From NCBI GenBank assembly GCA_945895265.1, contig CAMDEF010000017.1:1-64000 (forward strand): DNA of 64,000 bases, read 5' to 3'. Every line of letters starts with the position of its first letter. The first letter of the stretch is position 1. Made by a program: the position numbers and the translations under genes. The notes under the pieces were generated by a model. The model was not told the DNA's origin. It was given only the letters and a program-made list of their open reading frames with translations, and ran no database searches. Source of the DNA: Bordetella parapertussis (GTDB lineage Bacteria; Pseudomonadota; Gammaproteobacteria; Burkholderiales; Burkholderiaceae_B). Of this stretch, positions 25,363 to 33,356 are shown piece after piece.

Positions 25363-25617
25363 TATCAAATCTCGATTGTTGTGGCGATCGCGCTTGCGAT
25401 CACAGAGCTGCTCACGCTGACGTTTATTTTTTTAGGGATGGCGGGCGCGATGCTCTGCGTGGCGGTCATTCAGTATTTCACTGGCACTTTTAGCTGGCCT
25501 CGTGAGGTCATCGTTTTTGTTGTTGCCTCGGTTGCTGTGACCGTGCTTTTTAGAAAAATATATCGAAACAAAACAGATCAGACGAGGCTTAAGGCTGATG
25601 ATATTAATCAGTACTAA
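25354..25617 (+). CDS. Short NfeD-family membrane protein lacking the OB domain
   Basis: 87 residues with three hydrophobic segments (SIVVAIALAITELLTLTF, FLGMAGAMLCVAVI, VIVFVVASVAVTVLF). Usual partners of stomatin-type proteins continue for another ~60 residues into an OB-fold domain. This one ends at KADDINQY, where that fold would begin, so it is a membrane-only version, either natural or truncated. Translation probably depends on coupling through the preceding mini-ORFs, as no Shine-Dalgarno sequence is evident. The last 4 bp overlap the convergent dehydrogenase gene. Confidence 0.82.
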   Translation: MEIYQISIVVAIALAITELLTLTFIFLGMAGAMLCVAVIQYFTGTFSWPREVIVFVVASVAVTVLFRKIYRNKTDQTRLKADDINQY

Positions 25618-26639
25618 TTGAGTCGCTTCACTAGCGCTTCAGTAAACGCAGTTGTGGTCGCCTTGCCACCTAAGTCAGTCGTCTTCACGTTGTCTTGATT
25701 CAACGTCAGTTCAATCGCGGTGCGCAGACGCGTCGCAAGCTCGGGGTGCCCAACGTGGTCAAGCATGAGCCCAGAGGCTAACAGCAATGAAATCGGGTTG
25801 GCGATCCCTTTGCCAGCAATGTCCGGGGCTGTACCATGAACCGCTTCAAAAATCGCGACATCCTTGCCAATATTGGCACCCGGAGCCAAGCCTAGGCCGC
25901 CTACCAAGCCGGCGAGCTCGTCTGACAAGATATCACCAAACAAATTCGAGCATAAGAGCATGTCGAACTGCCAGGGGTTCAGCACAAGTTGCATGGCACA
26001 GGCGTCGACAATACGGTCATCCACCGCGACACGGCCCTCGTATTCACGCGCGACGTTGCGAGCCTCTTCTAAAAACAATCCTGTTAAGACTTTCAGTACG
26101 TTGGCCTTGTGCACGATCGTAATTTTTTTGCGGCCGTGTCTAACCGCGTATTCAAAGGCATAGCGTGCGATGCGGTTGATGCCGACGCGTGTGTTGGCGC
26201 CTGAAGAGAGCGCGACGGCGCGTGGGTCGTCTCCGACCGGCAGATAGTGCTCATGCGCCACATAAAAACCTTCGAGGTTTTCGCGAATCAACACGATATC
26301 GATCTTGTCAAAGCGCCCAGGCACTATGGTCAGTGCCGGACGCACATTGGCGTATAAACCAAAGGTCTCACGTAACCGAACGTTGGCCGAACGAAAGCCC
26401 TCGCCAATTGGGGTTGAGAGTGGGCCTTTCAGCGCCAAGCCATTTTTACGAATGCTCTCGAGCAGCGGCTGCGGCATCGGGTCGCCACAAGCGTTAAACG
26501 CAGCCATCCCGGCAAGTTGAGTTTCCCATTTGAATGGGGCGCCTAAAGCCTCGAGCACCGCAACGGTGGCTTTGACCACTTCAGGGCCAATGCCATCGCC
26601 TGGAATGAGGGTGGTTGGGATGGGGTTGAGTGCAGTCAT
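25614..26639 (-). CDS. Isocitrate/isopropylmalate dehydrogenase-family oxidative decarboxylase
   Basis: 341 residues of the beta-decarboxylating dehydrogenase family. Visible are IPGDGIGPEVV at the N-terminus, the substrate-binding RENLEGFYVAHEH, the catalytic Lys in IVHKANVLK, and the metal Asp residues in LCSNLFGDILSDELAGL, with the cofactor loop EAVHGTAPDIAGKGIANP. The features suit an NAD-dependent isocitrate dehydrogenase-like or homoisocitrate-type enzyme rather than LeuB, but specificity cannot be read off. It lies 116 bp downstream of ptxD on the same strand, so it may be read through from the phosphite operon or have its own promoter. Confidence 0.9.
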   Translation of the reverse strand: MTALNPIPTTLIPGDGIGPEVVKATVAVLEALGAPFKWETQLAGMAAFNACGDPMPQPLLESIRKNGLALKGPLSTPIGEGFRSANVRLRETFGLYANVRPALTIVPGRFDKIDIVLIRENLEGFYVAHEHYLPVGDDPRAVALSSGANTRVGINRIARYAFEYAVRHGRKKITIVHKANVLKVLTGLFLEEARNVAREYEGRVAVDDRIVDACAMQLVLNPWQFDMLLCSNLFGDILSDELAGLVGGLGLAPGANIGKDVAIFEAVHGTAPDIAGKGIANPISLLLASGLMLDHVGHPELATRLRTAIELTLNQDNVKTTDLGGKATTTAFTEALVKRLN

Positions 26640-26755
26640 TACGGAGGCCTTGTCGCAAATGCCAAAAACTCAGTTTAAGACAAAAGCCGTAAAGTGTTTG
26701 GCTGGGCGCGGCACATTCTCAGACTACAGCTCGAGGGCCTTTGGTTGGGCGCCGG

Positions 26756-27730
26756 TTATAGCGGCGCGTTCATTGCATCTGGAGGTGCGCTACCTGTTAA
26801 CACGGCGATGATGTTGTCAGCTGCGCGCTGTTCGATGGCGAGCCGTACTGAGCGCACTGCCGAGCCTAGGTGAGGGGTAAAAACGGTTGCAGGGTGTGCG
26901 AGCAATCGTGGCTCGATCACATGTGGACGATCGCTGAGAGCCCAATCTTCACAAGCAAAGACATCGGCGGCATAGCCAGCGAGGCGGCCGCTTTCTAAGG
27001 CTTGCGCGACGGCCTGCTCATTGACCACCGAGCCACGCCCAACGTTGATCAATAACTGACCCAGTTTGCTGCTGGCCAATTGAATATGATCAATCAAATT
27101 CAAAGACTCTGAAGTGAGCGGCACGGCGACAAACACATAATCAGCGTGCTGCAGGGCATACGCGAGCGTGCAAGGTGTAATGCCAGGCATTGAAGTCTGT
27201 GGATCGACGCTAAGCAGTGACTTGCAGTCAAAGCCAGCGAGGCGCTGGGCAATGGCCTGACCAACCAGACCTAGCCCAACGACCGCAGCAATAGAGTGAT
27301 GCAGACCTTGACCAAAGAACTGTGCGCGCCAACCCTCAAAAGTGTGTGTGCGCAGTTGTTGGTCGCCCAAGCGCACGTGCCGGCCTAGCGCGATCGCCAA
27401 ACCTAGAGCGAGCTCTGCCGTGGGCTCAGTGAGCAGGTCAGGTACGATGCTGACCCAAATGCCTTGTTGTGTGCAGGCCGCGACGTCGTAGTTATCAAAG
27501 CCCTTGAGCGCGCAGGCCACGATTTTGAGCTGTGTCGCTTGCTTAAGTAACGCTGCATCGACACGATCGGTCATGAAGCCCATCATTGCCGTCGCATTCG
27601 ATAAATGCTTGGCGAGTTCGTGCTGCTGCCACGGCTCGAGCAAGGGGTTCATGATTACCTCGCCATACTGTGCAAGGCGTTGGCGAACTTCATCGTGGAT
27701 CGGATTCGTGATAACAATTTTATTGGGCAT
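26756..27730 (-). CDS. ptxD: Phosphite (phosphonate) dehydrogenase PtxD
   Basis: 324 residues. PtxD oxidises phosphite to phosphate with NAD+. Counted from ATG 27730 (PNKIVIT), numbering fits the studied Pseudomonas enzyme as I recall it: Lys76 in CALKGFDNYD and Trp134 in EGWRAQF, then, shifted by five after a shorter loop, Arg232 (NVGRGSVV), Glu261 (DVFACEDWA) and His287 (FTPHLGSAVRSVR). The EDWA-x-x-DRP and HLGSAVR stretches separate PtxD from general 2-hydroxyacid dehydrogenases. The nucleotide motif is VGLGLVGQA with an Asp shortly after, in keeping with NAD+. Position 139, Tyr in the reference enzyme, is Phe here. It is the fourth gene of ptxABCD, 119 bp after ptxC. Confidence 0.93.
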   Translation of the reverse strand: MPNKIVITNPIHDEVRQRLAQYGEVIMNPLLEPWQQHELAKHLSNATAMMGFMTDRVDAALLKQATQLKIVACALKGFDNYDVAACTQQGIWVSIVPDLLTEPTAELALGLAIALGRHVRLGDQQLRTHTFEGWRAQFFGQGLHHSIAAVVGLGLVGQAIAQRLAGFDCKSLLSVDPQTSMPGITPCTLAYALQHADYVFVAVPLTSESLNLIDHIQLASSKLGQLLINVGRGSVVNEQAVAQALESGRLAGYAADVFACEDWALSDRPHVIEPRLLAHPATVFTPHLGSAVRSVRLAIEQRAADNIIAVLTGSAPPDAMNAPL

Positions 27731-27849
27731 ATGATCTTTAAGTGTGGCTGCCTTGGGTCTCAAGGTTGATATCTAAGCGCTCAAAGGCAGACGTGGTTAC
27801 AAGCGGCTTGCCTCTCAGATTTCATGGGCAGGCAAAGCCTTCAGGTCGA

Positions 27850-28692
27850 TCATTTCAGCGCTTTGCGCAGCACACCACCCAGCCCGTCGACGACGACGAC
27901 ACACGCCAGAATCGTCAATAAAATCGCCGAAACTTGGTCGTAATGGATTAGCCGCAGGGCAGCCATCAACTCAAAGCCAATGCCTCCGGCACCCACAATC
28001 CCCAAGACGGCAGAGGCGCGAAAGTGATACTCCCAGCGATAGATCGTGATGTCGGCCAGTTGCGGCAAAACTTGTGGCAGTACGGCGTGGACGATTACCT
28101 GAAAGCCATTACCCCCGGCGGCGCGCGCGGCTTCAAGTGGCTTGGGATCAACGTGCTCAATCGCTTCGGCGTAAAACTTACCGACCATACCCACTGAATG
28201 CAGCGCCAAGGCCAATACGCCAGGTAGCGCACCAAAACCGACGGCGGCGACAAACAGAATCCCCAAAATAATTTCGGGTACTGAGCGCATGGCGGACAGC
28301 AGCACCCGCACGACCTTAGCGAGCCATGCATTGGGCGTGGTATTGGGCGCAGCAAGTAATGCAAGGGGTAATGACAGGCAAACGGCCAGCGCGGTGCCGG
28401 CAATCGACATTGCCAACGTATCCACCAACGGTTTGAGCCAGTGTCGCCACCGAACAAAGTCCGGTGGCACCATTTCTGAGGCTAATTGTGCGATTGCTGG
28501 GCCACCTTCGATGAAACGCGTCAGGTCAAACACGCCACAGATCCAAAGCGCAACGCAGCACACTGCGATGACTGCGATCACAAGCCTGAGTTGACGCAGT
28601 TGTGCGCTTTGCGCGTTGCTCAACAGGGCTTCGTACTGCGGCTTGTTTGAGGCTGTCGCGTCGATTGACGGTATGGCGTTGGGCGTGAGCAT
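27850..28692 (-). CDS. ptxC: Phosphite ABC transporter permease PtxC (PhnE family)
   Basis: 280 residues with about six membrane spans. The ABC coupling (EAA) loop is visible as LEAARAAGGNGFQVIVHAVL, and the family ending YHFRASAVLGIVGAGGIG is close to PhnE-type phosphonate permeases. Together with PtxA and PtxB it would import phosphite for PtxD. Its start overlaps the ptxB stop (TAATG). Confidence 0.92.
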   Translation of the reverse strand: MLTPNAIPSIDATASNKPQYEALLSNAQSAQLRQLRLVIAVIAVCCVALWICGVFDLTRFIEGGPAIAQLASEMVPPDFVRWRHWLKPLVDTLAMSIAGTALAVCLSLPLALLAAPNTTPNAWLAKVVRVLLSAMRSVPEIILGILFVAAVGFGALPGVLALALHSVGMVGKFYAEAIEHVDPKPLEAARAAGGNGFQVIVHAVLPQVLPQLADITIYRWEYHFRASAVLGIVGAGGIGFELMAALRLIHYDQVSAILLTILACVVVVDGLGGVLRKALK

Positions 28693-29561
28693 TACTTCAT
28701 CTTACCGAGATCAAGCTTTAGGATCTTGGCTGTTTCGCGCAACACGTCGTAGGCTTTGTCGTCGGTTGCGACAAAGCCTTCAACGCGAAACGATTTCAGT
28801 ACCTCTTTGTCTTTTACGTTCAAAAATGCTTCGCGAAGAGCTTGCTTGAGTGATGACGTCAGATTGCCTTGCATCACAATTGGGTAGTTTGGGATTGGTT
28901 CTGACAGGGCAAGCTGTACGATTTTGGCAGGATCAATGACATTTTTGCTAATCAACGAGTCGAGGATCGGTTTGGATAGCGCACCTGCAGGGACTTGCCC
29001 GGCTTGCACGGCTCGTGCTACGGCATCATGCGTGCCTAAAAAGACTGGTTTGTAATCTTTATCGCCATCTAATTGCGCCGTTTTAAGCAGATAGGCACGA
29101 GGCGCTAAGTGGCTCGATGTTGAGGCTTGGTCGCCAAAGGCGAACGGCTTTCCTTGAATGTCAGCGAGGGTTTTGACTCCGCCGGTCGCATTGGCAATTA
29201 AGACCGAGTTGTAGGTAGGGGCACCCCGTTCAACACCAACGGCGAAGGGCTCGATTTCAGGTGCACGTGATTTAGCGAGAACATAAGAAAAAGGGCCGAA
29301 GTACGCCACTTCAATCCGACCAAAACGCATCGCCTCAATCATGGATGAATAGTCAGTCGTGACGATGAGCTCAATTTTTTTATTCAGCGTGCGCTCTAAG
29401 TATGCTTTCAAAGGCTGAGCGTTTTGTATCAAAGTGGCCGCGTTCTCATCGGGCAGCAGTGCGACGCGAAGCGTTGCAGGATCACGCCCTTGGGCCAAGG
29501 CTTGATTGGCCATCAGACAAAAGAAGACAACACCTGCAGAAAGAAATGAACGACGGATCAT
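28692..29561 (-). CDS. ptxB: Phosphite-binding periplasmic protein PtxB
   Basis: 289 residues with a Sec signal peptide ending near ALAQG. The mature part LRVALLPDENAATLIQN and the ligand-site loop GDQASTSSHLAPRAYL identify a PhnD/PtxB-type oxyanion-binding protein: the Ser/Thr-rich STSS loop binds the phosphite or phosphonate head. YFGPFSYVLA is also typical. PtxB rather than PhnD is chosen because ptxD follows in the operon. Two bases separate it from ptxA. Confidence 0.92.
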   Translation of the reverse strand: MIRRSFLSAGVVFFCLMANQALAQGRDPATLRVALLPDENAATLIQNAQPLKAYLERTLNKKIELIVTTDYSSMIEAMRFGRIEVAYFGPFSYVLAKSRAPEIEPFAVGVERGAPTYNSVLIANATGGVKTLADIQGKPFAFGDQASTSSHLAPRAYLLKTAQLDGDKDYKPVFLGTHDAVARAVQAGQVPAGALSKPILDSLISKNVIDPAKIVQLALSEPIPNYPIVMQGNLTSSLKQALREAFLNVKDKEVLKSFRVEGFVATDDKAYDVLRETAKILKLDLGKMK

Positions 29562-29563
29562 AG

Positions 29564-30421
29564 TTAGACCTCGATGGGTGATGATTGTTGAAAATAAGCT
29601 GGCGGTTGCTCAGTGCTAGCGACGTTTGCCCGAGCACTTGGGTGGTGTTGGTATAGCTCTTTAACGTGGCGTTCTGAGAGCGCTTGGGGCGGGCCATCAA
29701 ACACAACTGCGCCTTGCTTCAGGCCGATAATTCGGTCGGCAAACTGCCGAGCAAAATCAACTTGATGTAGGCTGATAACGGCCGTCAGGCCGTCAGATTT
29801 ACAGATATCGTGCAGCAACTGAAGTAGCCGTAACGAAGTATTGGGATCAAGGCTCGCGATCGGTTCATCGGCCAGCAATAGTCTTGGTTGTTGAATCAAC
29901 GCTCGGGCCATCCCCACGCGCTGTTGCTGACCGCCCGATAGTTGATCGGCACGGGCTAACGCGCGCTCAAGTAAACCGACACGATCGATGACAGCCAAGG
30001 CTTGTTCTTTCTCTGAACGCGTCCAGGGGCAAAACATTCGCCAGCCCGAGTGATGGCCAAGCCGCCCTAGCAAGACGTTGTTCAGCACGCTTAAGCGGCC
30101 AATCAAGTGATGTTGTTGAAAAATCATGCCAGTTTGACGGCGATGGCGCTGTAGAGTCGACGGGTCGGCAAGGTCGCCCAAGCCAGCAGCCGTGACGCTT
30201 CCTGCCGTTGGTTTGACTAGGCCATTTAACGCTCGTAAAAGCGTTGATTTACCGGCGCCAGACGTACCCAACAAGACCACAAAAGATCCCTGAGTAATGT
30301 CCAAGCTGGTGCTTTTTAGGGCCTTTAGGTTGTTTTTATAGGTGACTTCTAGGTCAGCAGTGCAAATCACTGAGTCTGTCGCCACAGGGTGGCTGTTGGA
30401 AGGCGCGATGGCAGGATTCAT
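29564..30421 (-). CDS. ptxA: Phosphite ABC transporter ATP-binding protein PtxA (PhnC family)
   Basis: About 285 residues from the ATG at 30421. Starts at 30442 (ATG) or 30496 (TTG) in the same frame are possible, none with a strong Shine-Dalgarno sequence. Walker A is GTSGAGKST, the signature LSGGQQQRVGMARAL, Walker B LLLADEPIASLDP, followed by the switch His in VISLHQVDFA. These match PhnC/PtxA-type importers. It is the first gene of ptxABCD; a candidate Pho box lies upstream. Confidence 0.92.
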   Translation of the reverse strand: MNPAIAPSNSHPVATDSVICTADLEVTYKNNLKALKSTSLDITQGSFVVLLGTSGAGKSTLLRALNGLVKPTAGSVTAAGLGDLADPSTLQRHRRQTGMIFQQHHLIGRLSVLNNVLLGRLGHHSGWRMFCPWTRSEKEQALAVIDRVGLLERALARADQLSGGQQQRVGMARALIQQPRLLLADEPIASLDPNTSLRLLQLLHDICKSDGLTAVISLHQVDFARQFADRIIGLKQGAVVFDGPPQALSERHVKELYQHHPSARANVASTEQPPAYFQQSSPIEV

Positions 30422-30565
30422 ATCTTTTTTGAGGCTTCCCATTAATTGTGACGATGGGTCAACGCTGAACGTTGACTGATTTTGCCGACAGTTCAACTTC
30501 GGCCCTTCCTTGGTTGTGGCAATAGCTCAACATCGACCCATCATCTACCTAATCATTGGTATTAT

Positions 30566-30594
30566 GATGACTTGAAATGACATTTGTGTGACTC
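30566..30594 (-). promoter_or_regulatory. Candidate Pho box upstream of ptxABCD
   Basis: On the minus strand three GTCA elements recur at 11- and 10-base spacing (GTCACACAAAT, then GTCATTTCAA, then GTCATC). This is the layout of PhoB boxes (TGTCA direct repeats every 11 bases). A CATAAT that could be the -10 lies just downstream toward ptxA, so the box would replace the -35, as at PhoB-activated promoters. The region is shared with the divergent dioxygenase gene. PhoB control of phosphite genes is plausible biology; here it is inferred from the repeats. Confidence 0.6.
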
Positions 30595-30681
30595 ACTCGC
30601 CGTTGCGAAAAAGCAGCTGCCTAAGTCACTCAATCACCATCGGCCTGCCGGCTCTAAGAGATATCTAAAAAGAGACCCCTC

Positions 30682-31554
30682 ATGAACTTGACCCCCGCTC
30701 AATTGGCGCAGTTTGATAAAGACGGTTATTTGTTTTTTCCAGGTTTATTCACCTCTGAAGAAACCAAAACCTTGAACGCCGCCGTACCAGAGCTTTACAG
30801 CCGGCGCGAAGCTTTCAATGTGCGTGAAAAAGGTAGCGATGCGGTGCGCACCAACTTTGCAGCGCACATGTATAGCGAGCCCTTTGCAAAGCTTGGGCGT
30901 CATCCACGCATGATCAAGCCAGTTGAAGAACTATTCGGTGAAAAGCTTTACATGCATCAGTTCAAGATCAACGGCAAGATGGCGTTTGAAGGCGACGTCT
31001 GGCAGTGGCATCAAGATTACGGCACCTGGTTGAACGACGACATGATGCCAACCGAGCGTGCCATGAATATTGCGATTTTCTTGGATGATGTGAACCCCTT
31101 CAATGGTCCCTTGATGTTCATCCCCGGCAGTCATAAAAAAGGCGTCATCGAGGCCAAGCACGATCTCACTACAACCAGTTATCCGCTGTGGACAGTCGAC
31201 AACGCACTGATCACACAACTCGTTGCGCGTGCTGGTGATAAAAATGGCGGTATCGTCAGCCCCACAGGCCCTGCGGGCTCAATGATTCTGTTTCACAGCT
31301 GTTTGGTGCATGCCTCGGCCAGCAATCTGTCGCCCTGGAACCGCAACGCGGTTTACTTAAGCCTTTGTGCGGTCTCTAACCATATTCGTCGGCACAAGCG
31401 GCCCGAATTTATTGCTCATCGCGACTTCACGCCAATTGAATGCTTGCCTGATGATTGCTTGACCAAGTCTTATCCAATCGACTTGCCGTGGGGCAAAGGG
31501 ATGCCCGCGAGCGCGCTTGAAACTTCACTTGAAGAAGTGCAGGTGGCTGCATGA
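30682..31554 (+). CDS. PhyH-family Fe(II)/2-oxoglutarate dioxygenase
   Basis: 290 residues. The iron-binding facial triad is visible as His and Asp in WQWHQDYGTWL and a distal His in HSCLVHASASN, with the 2-oxoglutarate Arg probably in SPWNRNAVY. LMFIPGSHKKG is a PhyH landmark shared with ectoine hydroxylase and relatives. It is coupled (ATGA overlap) to the SAF-domain oxidoreductase and divergent from ptxABCD across a candidate Pho box. Hypophosphite dioxygenase HtxA and some phosphonate hydroxylases are also PhyH-type, so a reduced-phosphorus role is conceivable, but the pairing with a SAF oxidoreductase argues for another substrate. Confidence 0.9.
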   Translation: MNLTPAQLAQFDKDGYLFFPGLFTSEETKTLNAAVPELYSRREAFNVREKGSDAVRTNFAAHMYSEPFAKLGRHPRMIKPVEELFGEKLYMHQFKINGKMAFEGDVWQWHQDYGTWLNDDMMPTERAMNIAIFLDDVNPFNGPLMFIPGSHKKGVIEAKHDLTTTSYPLWTVDNALITQLVARAGDKNGGIVSPTGPAGSMILFHSCLVHASASNLSPWNRNAVYLSLCAVSNHIRRHKRPEFIAHRDFTPIECLPDDCLTKSYPIDLPWGKGMPASALETSLEEVQVAA

Positions 31555-32891
31555 GCTTGCATGCAAAGCTGCTCGAGCGTGCCGCGGCCAATCGCCCAAT
31601 TCGAATTGGGTTGATTGGTGCAGGCAAGTTCGGCTCGATGTACCTGTCACAAATCCCGCGCACACCAGGCGTGCATTTGGTCGGTATTGCAGACTTGTCT
31701 CCGGCGGCTGCGCGCACCAATCTTGCGCGCGTTGGCTGGGCGCCAGAGCGCCTGCAAGCCAAGTCGTTAGATGATGCCGCAAAGAATGGTACAACGTTTA
31801 TTTCTGAAGACTGGCAAGCCTTGGTACGTCATCCTTCGGTGGATGTCGTCGTTGAATGCACGGGCTCGCCCATGCATGCTGTTGACCACATCCTTGAGGC
31901 CTTTGCGTATAAAAAGCACGTGGTCAACGTGACCGTTGAAGCGGACGCGTTCTGTGGCCCGTTGCTAGGCTCGCGCGCCTTGGCCGCTGGCGTGGTCTAC
32001 TCGCTGGCCTTTGGCGATCAGCCTGCTTTGATTTGTGACCTGGTTGACTGGGCGCGTACCTGTGGCTTTCCGGTCGTTGCTGCAGGTCGTGGGCACAAAT
32101 GGTTGCCACATTTTTCAGAATCGACACCCGAAACTGTATGGGGCTTCTACGGCTTAACTCCCGAGCAAGCCGAGCGTGGTGGCTTAAATCCAAAAATGTT
32201 CAATAGCTTTTTAGATGGCTCTAAGCCATCGATTGAAAGCACCGCCGTTTCAAACGCAACGGGCTTAGGTGTGCCATCCAATGGGTTGCTGTACCCGCCC
32301 GCCAGTGTTGAAGATATCCCTTTTGTGACAAGGCCCATCAGCGAAGGTGGCGTACTTGAACGTAAAGGCATGGTCGAAGTCATCTCTAGTCTTGAAAAAG
32401 ATGGGCGCGAAATTCCTTACGATATTCGCATGGGGGTGTGGGTGACGGTTGAGGCTGAGACCGACTACATCAAGAACTGTTTTGAAGAGTACAAGGCGCA
32501 TACCGATCCGACAGGGCGTTATTTCACGCTGTACAAGCGCTGGCACTTAATTGGGCTTGAGGTTGGCATGAGCGTTGCCAGCGTGGCCTTGCGCGGCGAG
32601 GCGACGGGTGTTGCCACCGGCTGGAACGCCGATGTAGTGGCTACCGCTAAACGTGACTTGAAGCCAGGCGACATGCTCGATGGTGAAGGCGGCTACACGG
32701 TGTGGGGTAAGTTGTTGCCCGCCTCAACTTCTAAGCGTATGGGTGGCTTGCCGCTCGGGATGGCGCATAGTGTCAAAGTGGTACGGGCTGTCGCAAAAGG
32801 GCAGAGCTTGTGCTGGGATGACGTGCAGATGGATCCCAATACTGCAGCCTTTAAGATCAGGCGCGAGATGGAATCGGCTTATACGTTTTGA
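31551..32891 (+). CDS. NAD(P)-binding oxidoreductase with C-terminal SAF domain
   Basis: 446 residues. A Rossmann start IRIGLIGAGKFGSMYLSQI (residues ~17-35) and a homoserine-dehydrogenase-like N-terminal domain are followed by a C-terminal SAF-type segment (DVVATAKRDLKPGDMLDGEGGYTVWG). Family members are annotated only broadly, and some have been linked to branched-sugar acid or aldehyde metabolism. It is translated with the upstream dioxygenase (4-bp overlap), so the two likely act in sequence on one metabolite. Reaction not determined. Confidence 0.85.
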   Translation: MSLHAKLLERAAANRPIRIGLIGAGKFGSMYLSQIPRTPGVHLVGIADLSPAAARTNLARVGWAPERLQAKSLDDAAKNGTTFISEDWQALVRHPSVDVVVECTGSPMHAVDHILEAFAYKKHVVNVTVEADAFCGPLLGSRALAAGVVYSLAFGDQPALICDLVDWARTCGFPVVAAGRGHKWLPHFSESTPETVWGFYGLTPEQAERGGLNPKMFNSFLDGSKPSIESTAVSNATGLGVPSNGLLYPPASVEDIPFVTRPISEGGVLERKGMVEVISSLEKDGREIPYDIRMGVWVTVEAETDYIKNCFEEYKAHTDPTGRYFTLYKRWHLIGLEVGMSVASVALRGEATGVATGWNADVVATAKRDLKPGDMLDGEGGYTVWGKLLPASTSKRMGGLPLGMAHSVKVVRAVAKGQSLCWDDVQMDPNTAAFKIRREMESAYTF

Positions 32892-32908
32892 GTATTGAAC
32901 GGCTCTGT

Positions 32909-32981
32909 TTGGCCATCTGCAAACATTATCTGAACTCGGTTTGTTCGTTTTGGTCATCTGCAAAAATTATCTGACCTCGGC
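32909..32981 (+). repeat. Two 32-bp direct repeats spaced 41 bp
   Basis: TTTGGCCATCTGCAAACATT... (32909-32940) recurs at 32950-32981 with three substitutions. Closely spaced near-identical units of this kind resemble the multiple terminal repeats at one end of IS21-like elements, but no transposase gene is near and no second end was found. It lies just after the SAF oxidoreductase stop. Confidence 0.7.
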
Positions 32982-33044
32982 TGAAACGCGTAGAGCACCA
33001 ATGGAAAAATGCGCAAGGTATGCGGTTTACGCTGGGGTAGCAAG

Positions 33045-33356
33045 ATGAACACATTCATTTGTCGTGTCGCGCTCTGTTGCATGTTGACGTTGGGCGCGCT
33101 CTCGACGCTGAGCGCTCAGCCCGCCGAGATTTTTAAACCGCTCAAGGTCGGCCAGCATATCAATATCACCTCGGTGAACGGCGGGGTTGAATTGTCGCTA
33201 CTCGATGACGGTGTGCTGCCAAGCGGCTATGTGGTGATCGAGCTTGGCTCAACCTATTTGCTGGTCGAAGACTACATAAAAATCACTCGCACTTGGATCC
33301 CAGTGACCTCGATTGTGAAAGTGACGCACACTCGTTTATCTAAGCCTATTCGTTGA
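33045..33356 (+). CDS. Small secreted protein of unknown function
   Basis: 103 residues from ATG 33045 (GGGG upstream), with a Sec signal peptide (hydrophobic VALCCMLTLGALSTLSA, cleavage near AQPAE). The remaining ~75 residues are predicted beta-rich (VGQHINITSVNGGVELSLL, SGYVVIELGSTYLLVED). The stop overlaps the TTG start of the PcfJ-like gene (TTGA). Not recognised. Confidence 0.7.
   Translation: MNTFICRVALCCMLTLGALSTLSAQPAEIFKPLKVGQHINITSVNGGVELSLLDDGVLPSGYVVIELGSTYLLVEDYIKITRTWIPVTSIVKVTHTRLSKPIR

Noticed and set aside
30682..31554. Firm call of hypophosphite dioxygenase HtxA
   Set aside because: Only the fold and position support it. Co-translation with a SAF oxidoreductase points to another substrate.
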